Shown here piece after piece: positions 46,461 through 58,400 of a stretch of 64,000 bases of DNA. The stretch lies in assembly GCA_051294375.1 (NCBI GenBank), contig CM119267.1, positions 10,225,458 through 10,289,457 on the forward strand, read 5' to 3'. The notes beneath the pieces are model-generated. The model did not search any database and had not been told where the DNA came from. It saw nothing but the letters and a program-made list of their open reading frames with translations. The number at the start of each line of letters is the position of its first letter. Position 1 is the stretch's first letter. The translations under genes and the position numbers were made by a program. The DNA is from Paraspadella gotoi. Taxonomy: Eukaryota; Chaetognatha.

Positions 46461-47230
46461 ATGAAATTCATGGTGCTTCTTTTACTTCTGATGGCAGCTT
46501 TAGCCCTAGGTAATTCAAAAATTTAAAAAGTTTAATAGTTATAATCGCTTAATGATTTTCATGTTACAGGGGAAGACAACATAATCATTAACAAACGAAT
46601 CCTTAAAGAAGGTGAATGACAAAGGAAATTTTTTTATCGTTGCAAAGAATTGTGACGATGAAGCTTTGAATGTATGTATGTAGTCGTCGTTGTCGTACTT
46701 TAAAAATTATTCTTGTTCTTCATTCTTTCTATCGTTGTCTCTTCTCCCGTTCATTTGTTCATTCCTCACAGTATTTTTCTCGTTCTCTTTCTCTCGTTTT
46801 TTCTTTCGTTCTTTTTATCGTTTTATCTCGTATGTTTTTTTTGATAAAAAACATGGTTTGACCCGTGTCCAGTTTTTTCGACGATGTCACGATCCCTCTT
46901 CATTACATTTTTTAAAATTTTAATTTTAAAATGATATCGCCGACCAAAAATCTTGGGAAAATTATTAAAACATATGATATAAATTTTTAATAAGCGTATA
47001 CCTAACCAGGTTGGCACCAATGCGCCCAAATGCGCAGTGCGAAGTGTCTTGGACCTGGCAAACGATGTACACAAACATTTGACTGCTGCTGCCCGACAGT
47101 TTGTATAACTGGGTGGTTTGTTTGTGGTCTGTCTTACAGCAACTACCAATTTTAATGTTCCTTGGATTAAATATTCATTTTGCGACTATTTTGTATTTAT
47201 TTCGCGCTATTTATCTTGTCCGCGCTTAAC
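46461..47230 (+). CDS. Small secreted cysteine-rich peptide precursor
   Basis: Three exons, 46461-46509, 46570-46611 and 47010-47230. Exon 1 codes for a clear signal peptide (MVLLLLLMAALALG). Exon 2 gives a short pro-segment ending in a dibasic-like NKR. Exon 3 carries the mature region with Cys at HQC, AKC, GKRC and a DCCC cluster. The spacing C-x7-C-x6-C-x5-CCC resembles inhibitor-cystine-knot-type peptides (defence, neuropeptide or venom-type), but no family can be named. The C-terminal end is uncertain: the open frame continues into a hydrophobic stretch to TAA at 47228-47230, which is atypical, so a further splice or earlier end is possible. The 397-bp intron 2 is AT-rich. It converges with the giant minus-strand gene. 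Confidence 0.6.
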
Positions 47231-47424
47231 CTGGACATAGAGTAGAGTAGTAGTAAACAATGATAATGAAAAAAGTACGAAAAGTCAAAAAACTTTAATT
47301 ATAATAAAGAACAGGAAAATTCCTGATTAAATTTATGTTTCATTTGAATCCTCCGGATCAACTGGCAAATATTTGCAGTAAAACTTTTTCAATTTCGCCT
47401 CCGTTGCTCCATCGGAAGTAACAC

Positions 47425-49484
47425 TTAGTCCCTCGACGGCCCAATGATGACTCTCGCAAACTCTTCATTTGAGCTTTGAGGTGCGTCCTCTGGTCCGTCG
47501 ATGCGCAGTATCTTTACCGGGAAGCGGCGGACCGGGACGTTGAACTCGGATCGCGATCCGATGTCGCTCGCTGCCTGGCAAACCCCGTCTCCGGCTCCCT
47601 CGGACGGCATCTCCGGCGTGTGACCGCAACCACAGTGAGGGCTTGGCGGGAACACCTAAGAAGGATGGTTACACCATACTTTGAGTTTTAAGTTTCATCC
47701 CTAAAACTCACTTGGCACAGCTCTTTTTTCATTTATTCATTTCTAATTCAGCTAGTCCTCCCCAAAAAGAATTCTGGCTGAGCCCTTACTTGCGACAGCA
47801 ACATCCTTTGTATTTTTCACGAGCAACAGGATTTTGGTCCGCCCGCTAAAAAAAAACCAAAGGAAAAAGAAGCTATTTTTTCAATCTTGCGCCCCCCCAT
47901 AAAAAAGAGATACTTTGTATGGCTATAATAACGGCCTTCAAAAAAGGGCTGTGCCACGATTGATTACAAACCAAATGAACCACCCACGCATACCTGGGAT
48001 GTGATTGTCTTTAGGGCGAGAAAACCGACGGCAAGAATTCCTAGGCCGGCGGCCAACCATGTCACTGGACCGCCGACACCTTGGTGTAGAAGGGAAGACA
48101 GAGAGAAAGAGAAACCAATACACATAAATTAAATTTTTAACGAATAATTTAACAAAAACAAGAGGTAAAATCGAGACTTTCGGTATTTTAACAGTATATT
48201 ATAGGACTAAGCTCTGACGAACAAAGCCAGAGGTTTTTTTAATATATTCTTATACCGGCCAAGGTAGAATGATGGCAATATTGTTAATATTAAGTTTCAA
48301 AAAAATCCTACCATAAATATAGAAAATATTAACCAAAATATTTGGAAAATTGACCCCTTCTTTGGAAGATTTTCGCCATAGAAGATTTTTCCCGAATCTG
48401 ACTCCCGGTTGAAAACTCTTAGAATTCCGATCGTTAGCTCCTCTTTTACTTTTACTTTAAATAAAAATTTCACCAAAATGGACTAATTCACTTTCCCATG
48501 ATCGTATCATATCAAAATAACCAAATAAAATGTAAAGAAAAATTTTGAGAGCCCTTCAGACATATGGCTATCGGATTCCTGAATTTGAAGTTTATTATAA
48601 AATCACAAAATCCCTTTATTTTATATATAAAAATTGCGTAAAAAAATTTTCTCGAGCGGACCAGTCCATTTGAATCTGATGGTTTTATGTCAAAATGATG
48701 GTTATTTGTCAAGAGAAAAAAAATGCGAGCCCTTCAGATGCAACAGGATCGGAATCGAGTGTTTTTACATCTATTTTTTACCTGAATTTTTCCCAGGGGT
48801 GTTGACATTATTTGGTAGTCAGATTTTAACGAAAATCTCCATTGAAAAAGTCTTCCTCGATTTCTAAGAACGACGTAGACTCCTAAGTATAATGAATGCT
48901 CACCTCCGTCGTCGGATTCTTCTTCGATTGTTTCGGTCTCAATAGGTTTAGACGGTTTCGACGACCTTTTTTTGTCGGTCGGTGTGCCTCGACCGCTATC
49001 ACCGGCTCCACTCTTTCGCGAACCTGGCCGCGAAGAAGTGCGATCGCCCGACGGACCCTTCGTCCCCACGCTGGGTCCTTTGCTTGTGTCTACGGTGATG
49101 CTCCCTGATTGGCTCTTAGCTTCGCTTCGCTTCTCGGAGATGCGACTGGATACACCAGACCTGATATAATTGGGAAATCACGTCAAATCTTGTAATCTCA
49201 TTCAACGGCAACAAAGCCTTGCAACCTCTCCCCAGAGATCTTCATGGATTCTTTTGCAGTTTCATCTTCTGTGAGGGACGAGCCTCGGCCTTCGCCGCAC
49301 CGGCAGTTGGGCTTCTTGCCTTTCGCGGTCGCCGCTTGACATTTGCAATTAAGGACTTTCCTCTTTTTGTCGCCCGGGCCTTTGGTTTCGCAGGCACAAC
49401 CGAGACCGTCCGGGAGAGTCTCAGCCGATTCCTGAGACGCTTTCGATTTCTTCGATATACGAGACTTTCGTTCTTGATCCGTTT
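47425..49484 (-). other. C-terminal linker, transmembrane and tail exons of the giant gene
   Basis: Exon 49484-49226 carries three C-x-C motifs (CACE, CKCQ, CRCG) in a Lys-rich context. Exon 49160-48904 is Ser/Gly/Lys-rich low complexity ending in EEESDDG. Exon 48079-47994 codes for a single helix (WLAAGLGILAVGFLALK) and little else. Exon 47845-47790 ends in KGCCCR, a plausible juxtamembrane palmitoylation site. The last exon (acceptor CCGCCAAG ending at 47642) codes for about 71 residues with HCGCGH and an EEFARVIIGPSRD end. This makes a single-pass C-terminal anchor with a short tail. The 824-bp intron 48080-48903 is AT-rich without recognised elements. Confidence 0.75.
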
Positions 49485-52400
49485 CTGTGGAAGATTGATA
49501 ATGCTTTTCCTCGATTATGGTTCTCTTATCGTGCTAGGTTCTTAAAACTACTCGCCTGGTATTATGGAAACGATCCTAGAAGGTTGTTCCGACTCCACTT
49601 TTTCCAAGGCACAAGACTCGGTGCATGTGGCAACGCACTTGTCCGATTTTCCCGAAGGCGCGGTGCACTGAACGGCCTGCTTTTCGCATGGGCAAGTGTC
49701 GGCAGTAACGTCTCTGACCGAGCTGGCTTTTTGGGACGTAGATCGCTTTTTATCTGTCAGAAGTGCTAAGATTAACATTCAAGTCATAGCGTAAGTAAAA
49801 GGATATTTGTTAATTCGATATAAAAATAAAACCTGAAACTCTTCTTGACCCTTCAATCTTGGATTCGTCTTCGGGCATAAATTCCACCTCCTCCTCAGTT
49901 TGGGACGGTTCGGTCTTTTTTTTCGTCGTCCCTGGAACAAGACGTGTCGTTCTAAGCCTTGTTTTAATTAAACAGCGATTAAACTATCGATTACAGTTAC
50001 CGTAAAGAGTACAGATTTGCCCAGCAGGGACAGTTGTTGTCCTCTTTCCACCCACGGATTTGGCCCTTTCGTCCGCCGTGCTTTTCGTTTCGCTCTTGGT
50101 CGATTTTCTCGTTTTCTCTGTTAAGAAGAATAAGTATACATTCAGTAATTTTGTTTTCAGTCGCGTTTCGTCAGGAAATGCATTTCATTTAACAGTTGGT
50201 TCGATGACTAAAAGGTTGAAAAATACAATACGTACAATAATTAATATTGAATAATGAATACCTTTGGGTTTGTCTACAGCGTCAGTGTCTCTTTGAATGC
50301 CACTGGTTTTTTCTTGCTTTGGCGTGAATTTTTTATCCGATGTAAGGGATTTTTTTGGAAAGTCTAGGATGAAATAATGAATCATCGAACAAATAACACA
50401 ATTCGCTATTAAATTATTTTAACTTGAACGAATTACCCGGTAATGCTACAAACGCAGCATCTCGCGTTGAAAAGGACGATTTTTCTTGGGGTACGGAATG
50501 TTTTTCTGACTTGGAAGATTTTTTTTTGGCATCTGCAATGATTATAATAATATTTTAATCGTTCTTTGAATATTTTTAGCCGTTATCCATATTGATTCAA
50601 TTGAAAATACCTGGGGCCGCCACATATGCCATATCCCCTTTCGAAACGGCTGCTTCTTCTTCGGCTAAAGATTGTCTCTCATATTTGGACGATTTCTTTC
50701 GTGATTCTACGATTTTTTTTTATTGATCGTTGTGTTCAAACAATAAAAAATGTGGCTGTGAATTCTCGCTTGGAACATTGAAGGGCGATTGAAACTAATT
50801 CTTTAAAATCCACCCGTAAGTTAATAATTTACCTTGAGCCGCAATAAACGCCATATCTCCCTTTTCAACCGTTGCCTCTTCCTCCGGCGTCGAATACTTT
50901 TTGGCTTTCAAAGATTTTTTCCCAGAATCTTGGAAGGAAAAAAAAAAAATTTGCATGATATTCAGATACAATTATACAGAGATGTCAGATGTCAGTCGAA
51001 GAAGGATCGAAATAAAAAGCGAAACTCGAGCGCACCCGCGGGTTTTTGCTTCATCCCGCACTCGTCCGAACACTCGACTTCGCAGACCATCGATCTATGA
51101 GGTCCGGTCCCGTCGTCCTTCTCGTACGTGGCGATTTCGCACGGACATGCCGAATCCTCGGCATATTTCTGAGACAATTCGTCCGGGACGCTTTTCTTTT
51201 GCGCCTTGGACGTCTTTCGACCGCCGACAGCTTTCAAGAGAAGAAGCCTTTTGTTTTCGCTGGGAATTATTGGGGGTTCCCACTCTTCCATCGTTTTCCC
51301 TTCCCCTTCCCCAATTCCCATCAATATTAATGAATAATGATGATTCAATAATATCTATATAAAGATTTATTATTATTTACACATGTCCAACTTAAGCGCA
51401 CCGGCGGCTCCGGCGTTTTCTTTCATCCCGCATTCGTCCGAGCATTCGACTTCGCAGACGATCGATCTGTGTGGACCTGTCCCGTCGTCCTTCTCGTACG
51501 TGGCGATTTCGCAAGGACAGCCAGTATTCGCCGCAACGAGCTGAGACATTTCATCATTGACGCTCTTCTTTTGCGCCTGTGACGTCTTTCGACCGCTCAT
51601 AACTGTTTAAAAAAAGCCCTCTGTTTTGGCAAGAAGCCCTGGTCGGGCTGGTGTTTATTCTTTCCCTCTCCATCTTTCCTTCCTTCGCTTTCCCTCCAGC
51701 TTCCCTATGTATAACCTACCGGAAGCCTTCTCTTCGCTTGCGGACGGATCGCTGACGACTTGCGTCTTCATTTTGAGATCTTCGTCACCTTGAGTCGGTT
51801 CAAATTTAAACTTCTATAATAGTAGTTATATAATACTAATATAAATGGTTAATGCTATTAATGAAGCAATTTGTTGCTCTCTTTAAAAATTCAAAGATGC
51901 TTGCCAAAATAAGGAATATTGAATAAATAACAAAATTCGGCCCGTAATCAATACCTTTAACCAAAGCGCCGCAATCATCGGCGCAGGGCGCGTTGCAAAG
52001 CCGAGTAGACCCCTCAACTCCCCGCGACTTGCGAGCTTCCACTGCGCAATTGCATTCCTCCGTTAAAGCATCTCCCTCTTCCGTCTTGCCTTGATCGGTT
52101 CTGGCCGATTTCGATCTTCGATCGCCTGAAAGGAGTTGGCAATTTATGTGTAATTATAAAAAAAAGTATTTAAAAAAAAAAAAATTCAAACGTTATTGAT
52201 TTACATACGGTAATTAAATTGAATCAGGAAATAATTTCGAAGATAACGAACTGACCAGCACTGCTCCCCTTCGCCAACGAAGTCTTCCCCGATTCGATGT
52301 CATCAAGGGCACACTTTTCGCCACAGCTTTGAACGCACTTCCCCGCGGTCCTCGATGCGCCCGAGCCTTTAGGGGCGTCCACCTGTTCCTCATCGCAAGG

Positions 52401-55400
52401 GCAGGTCTCCGGCATCGCCTGCGCCTCTCCAGCCATCAAACGAGGCGTTCGCGACGAACGTTGGCTCCCTTAGGGAAGTGTGGTGGGGCAATCGCGATAA
52501 TATAATTATTATATATATATATTATTAATCGGATTAATAATATTTCGTCATTAGTCACTATTCGACCGTGAATTCATAATTAACTTTCCCTCACTACCTT
52601 TAGGCGCGGAAGCCTTTCCAATTTCTTGCGATCCGCAGATTTCGGCGCAGGCGGCTTGGCAGTGAACCGGTTCGTCATCAGGACTCCCGATCTCGCAGGG
52701 GCAACCCTCGTCTTCCTCGAAGCGGGTGCCGCGTTCGGCCGAAACCTTTTGAGGTTTCGAGGAAGTTCTCAGTTGACCTGCAAATAACAAAGAATCAAAT
52801 GTATTCAATTTCTTTAGATTTTTTATCAACATGAGGAGTCCGCATAACTAATGTCGGAAACCTCGTTTGTAAACAAAATAGCATCTGGGTTTTTTTCTTC
52901 TTCGCGTTCTTTTCTCAATATAATAAATATAATATAATATAATAAATCCCAGTCGTTCTCACCCGTGGCGTTGCTGCGCTTGGAGGCTTGAGACGCGATT
53001 TCGCATCCACAATCTTCGATAATCTCGATGTCGTCTTCTCCAGCGGTGGACTTCGCCGAAGGAGCCTTTGACGATTTCTTTGTTCCTTTTTCTTTTGAAA
53101 GTTAAATAAATATATGATAAATATCATTTATACGTTATAATAAAATAATATCGAATATCGATAGAAATAATATCATCTTGTGGCGGTATAACCGCCACAA
53201 TCTTTTTTTACCTGAACTCCGCGCCGACTTCCGGGACGCGACTTCGCAGGCGCAGCCACCAAACGCTTCAGCTTGACTTTTCTTCGGGGTTTCGTAACCC
53301 GCCGAAGGAACCATCTGCGGTTTCTTTTCACCTTTTTTCATTTTCAAGGGGATAGAAGATTAAATTGAAGAATAAGGTTCGCTAAAGTCTAAACTGTTTT
53401 CGGCTTTTTACCAGTCGACCGCTTCGTCGAAGGCATCGCGACTTCGCAGCAACAAGCGTCAATTTTGTTAGCGGGCTGTTGCTTTTCCGCTCCGTACGTC
53501 GTGCAAGGAGCCTTGGTTGATTGTTTCATTTCTAGAAAAACGGACAAACAGAAAAAAAAATTCAGAATTTTTTGTGACCAATATATAGCCAACTTTTGAC
53601 GCTTGCCTTTGACAGACGATGCCTTGGACCTGCCCCCAGTGCCGCAGGTGTCTGAGCACTCGGCTTCGCAAGTCTTAGACGGGGCAGGGACAGCGCCGCC
53701 GCCGTCTCCTTTCTCTTCGTAACTCTCGATCTCGCAAGGGCACCCGTGTCCGGCGGAGACTTTATCCGCCTTCTCCGAGGGAACGCTCGTCTTCTGAGCT
53801 TTTGACTTCCGCTGTGGCTGCCCTGCGCGAGCGGGCGAAGAGAAACCGATGGAATTCATTTTGTGAATATCTTGAGGCGGTGTCAATTCGAAACAAAACA
53901 CACCAGCGGGCGTTCCTTTCTCCGACGACGTCAATTCGCAGGGACACCCACCGGTCTCCGAGATTTTCCCGCCTTTTTCTTGTGGGACGCTCGACTTTTT
54001 TAGTCGGGAAGATTTTCGAGATCCTCCTAGAGGCCGAAGTAAATAAAAGAAGCGTAAAAGATAACTGGCAAGTCTTTTGATTTTGTAAAATGTTTACTGC
54101 AGCTTGTTCTCTTTTCAGATTTTTAACTTTTACGATATCGCTTATTTAAGCTCACTATCTTCATCGGCGGCGAGCTCGCATGGACAACCACCGTATTCCG
54201 CCATAGGCCCGCTTCGTTCTTGAGGCACGCTGGGCTTATTCTTCGCCGACGACTTTCGCGGTTCACCTTTTGAAACAAATATTATCAGCTATATTAAACG
54301 CTATAAAGCTAACTCTTTATCCTTACTCTGTTTTCCCTGAGCCTCCAGATCGCAGGGACATCCGTTGATCTGGGAAAATCGTTGCCCCTTCTCCTGAACC
54401 GAGCCCGCTTTTTGAGACTTGGAATATTTTTTCGGCTTCGCTAAAAATCATTTGTAGTAATCATGGAACTTTTGCTCAAATTTTTACCCTTTCAATTTCA
54501 ATTTGTGAAAATCTAATTTGAGTTTAATGCTCACTGCTCAGCGAGATAAACCTTAAAATTTTTATTTTCACTATTTCCATTTGATTGTTTTTTTTAAACA
54601 ATTTTTCTAAACACATTGGCCATTTAAAGGCCAATTAAAACGTAACTTAAGAATTACATTATTCCAGTCATTCTCTATCCAAAAGTAAAAAGATATTATA
54701 GGTTTGGGATCGAGAATCTTAATTTTGTTCTACTCAACGAGATAAACCTTAAGATTTCAATTTTCAAGATTTCCATTTGTACCGTGAGCCGCCTCCTCCG
54801 CCTCGTCCTTCGGTCTCGGCGCGTCTTCCTTGATAAAAGTCGCTACTTCACAGGGGCACCCACCGTCTTCGTCCAAGCGCACCGTCGCTTCTTTGGGCAC
54901 GCTCGTCTTCTGGGCTTTCGACGTTTTTCTCGTCTCCGCTGGAAAGAGAGAGTGATACTGATAGTGAGAAAAGAGAGAGAGAGAGAGGGGGGGGGGTAGA
55001 GAGAGAGAGAAAGAGATGGAGAGACAAAAACACGTGTTTTTCTGCTTTGTGACGAGGGTTACCAAATGCATGTTGTTACTCGACTCGAGTTAGCTATTAT
55101 CTGCCGCCGGTTGCCCATTTGTTTTACCGAGAGGACGTTTCTTCTCCTCTGCCGAAGAAGCCCATTCCGCGCAACCGCAGCCCTCAACGTCAACGACGCT
55201 GCCTTTAAGCGAACTCATCTTCTGCGGTTGGGATGCTTTCTTGGCTTGGCCTTTGAATGGGGAAAGCGACGGAAAAGCTTGGTAATATTTAAAAGAAAAT
55301 TTACTTCCTGCCTTGATTGTTTAATTACCCATGTCTCGCGGAGCAGCGGCCGTGTCTTCACAGCCGCACCCTTCGACGTTAGCGATGCTGCCCTTCAGGG

Positions 55401-58400
55401 AGTTCGCCTTTTGAGCCTGCGCCGCTTTTCTTGCGGCCTCTTAGTTTTTTTAAAGAAAAAAAAAATTAAAAACTTCAGCGAATTAAATCATTTTTGACAA
55501 AACTGTCACCCGCTCGCATCCGTGCCGCGGCGTTCTCACAATGACAGCCTTCCATGTCCATTGCTCGATTTTCTTCCTTTTTAGGAATACTGGTTTTAGC
55601 AGCCACGGACGGTTTTTTCGCTTGCGTTTCTAAAGTCAGTGTATCTGTATATTTTCACGGTTCCGATTATTTTTCTTTACGGAGGCTTCATATTTTTAAA
55701 TTAAGTGGTGGTATTTAGTGACCACTGAACAGAATCTGTTCCCACCGAACTACCCCTGGGGGTATTTTAGTAGCATCAGATGCATTAACGTCTTAAACAT
55801 TATGAAAACCATCAGAAGAACTACTAATGAAATTGTTTTACACAAACTGTGTTCTTGTTTTACTTTATGTTTGTGAAATCAAAACATTCCTTTCTCGTGA
55901 TATGAATAGACTTAATGTTGCTGTTAATGATGGTATGCGGAAAATCTTTGGATACAATCGATGGGAAAGTATTCGTGAACTTTGCAGCTTGTTTGGTTAT
56001 CATGTTTAACAAACGTAGAAAGACTTTTATTTCTAAGATTTATTCCTTAAAAAAATTTTATTCTTAAGGGATTGATTCCCTTTTTTACGACTTGAAAACA
56101 ATTTTAAAAATTGTTTACTGTTACTACTTTATTATCAATATTATTTTCCCTCTCTCCCCTTTTTTTAAACACATTTTGCAGACTTATGTATGTATGTTTT
56201 GTTTGTTTTCTGTACTGAATCTTACCAATTTTCCCAATTATTCCAAATCTAACTTGAGCAGCTGATGTTCATGAAGCTGAAAATTAATGTTAATTAATTA
56301 ATATTTTTGTGGTAATAAATACGTTTTTGTGGAAGAGTAAATGTCTGTTGCAACAGTTCAAAACAAAAGTAATTTTTGCCCATATCTCAGTACAGAGGTC
56401 AAATATTGAAATTCGCCTCGATATTTCTATTTGTATTCGCATAGGGATCGTTTATACTAAATTTCAATGAATTTGGTCCAGTAGTTTTTTTGAGGAACAG
56501 AGTCTGGTCACATAAAACCACCATCTCATTTTATAATATGAAGCTTTCCGCCTCTCTGTAGTTTTTTTCCTTACCAGTCTTGGTCATCGCCGTTTCGCAA
56601 CCACAACCAGCGACGCCCGTTGATGCTGTTTCTTCTCGCACAGGCGTGCTCGTCTTTGCGGCCATTGATGGCTTTTTAGGTTCTTCTACAAGAAATATGG
56701 GTGACATCATGTATAGTTAATAATGATGTATAATAATAATTTTGTAAAAAAAAAAATCGTTTCATCAATTTACGACCTACTTTATATAAAAAAATTACCT
56801 GCTAAACATTCCTTCGCCTCGCAAATACAGCCATCCTTCTCAGCTGCTGCAGTTTCATCACCGTGAGGCACAGAAGCTTTGGCTGCCATAGATGGTTTCT
56901 TTACCTCTAAATTTGATAGGGTATATTTTATTTATTATTAGAAGTGATTAAAAAAAAATTTAAATTCATTTATTGCCTCTTTGAATGGGAGACATTTCAC
57001 ATCCACAGGTTTCCATTGCTGATTGAGCAGTCTCGACTTCTCTCGGCGCACTGACTTTCACTGGCATGGAAGGTTTCTTCGAATCTTGTTTAAAAGGAAA
57101 CGCGGATAAATATTTAATGTTTTATCAAGAAATAACTGGTTTATTACTTCTCTCAATCCCAGCAGTTTCACAACCGCAACCAGCCACAGAAGCAGCAGCT
57201 GGTTGTTCACGAGGCGCGCTCACTTTTGGAGCCATGGAAGGTTTTTTCGATTCTTATTTAATAGCAGAAAAATAATTTAAAAATTTAAGTTCAATCCAAA
57301 AATATCAAAACTATCATACCTCTTAGATTCCCTGCAGCTTCACATCCGCAACTAATGGCTGAAGATGCAGCAGATGGCTGTTCGGGACGTACACTCACTT
57401 TTTTCGATTCTTTTTAGTAATGGAACATCAAAAATGATAAGAATAAAATTCATTTTATATCTAAATTTTTTACATAGAATATACTATACCTCTTTCAATC
57501 CCTGCCATTTCACATCCACAACCAATGGATGATGATGTAGCTGGTTCTGGACGGATGCTCACTTTTGGGGGCATGGAAGGTTTTTTTGATCCTTTTTGAA
57601 AATTAAACAAACAAAATCCTAATAAGAATAAAATTAATTTTATATCAACAATTTTGGCACAAAATATACTTCTATCAATCCCTGCCGTTTCACATCCGCA
57701 ACCACCCACTGAAGATGCAGCAGCTGGTTGTTCAGGAGGCGCGCTCACTTTCGGGCCCATGGATGGTTTTTTCGATTCTAATTTGAAATTAAATCTTTAT
57801 GATTTTCAGTCCACTACAATTTTATCCTCATGCTAATCTTTTGTTGTTTTTTTTACCTTTTCTATCCTTAGTTATTTCACAACCGCAGCCGCCGCCGACC
57901 GAGGGAGGCGCTTCGACAGGAACACTCACTTTTTGTGATTTTACAGATCCTCCTAGTGAAATAGAATCTGTATTAAAAATATTAGAATTTATCTTAGATT
58001 TTAGAGCAAAGAACGTAAAGGCGTTCATTAAAAAAAAACCCAGTTTTAAAAAAAAAAGTTTTGAGATGAAAGAAACAACTTAAGCTGCGGCAACTCTCCT
58101 TAGTCCTTACCCTTTCCTCCCGCTCGGTCAGTCTCATCGCACTCGCAGGATACAAAATCAGAGGCGATCACTTGTGGCGGCGGGCCGCTTTTTCGCGGCA
58201 CAGACGATTTCAACGATCCTGCGAGGCAAAATTTAAAAAAAAAAAGATAACTACAAATGAGAATACCACTCGACGCAACATTTGATAACAATTTTCCTGA
58301 CCCGGTTTAGCTTCGGGCACCGCGGTCTCGCATCCGCAACCTCCCATGTCTTCGGCTTCGACTGCATCACGAGGGGGCACGCTACTTTTCTCTGCCATCG

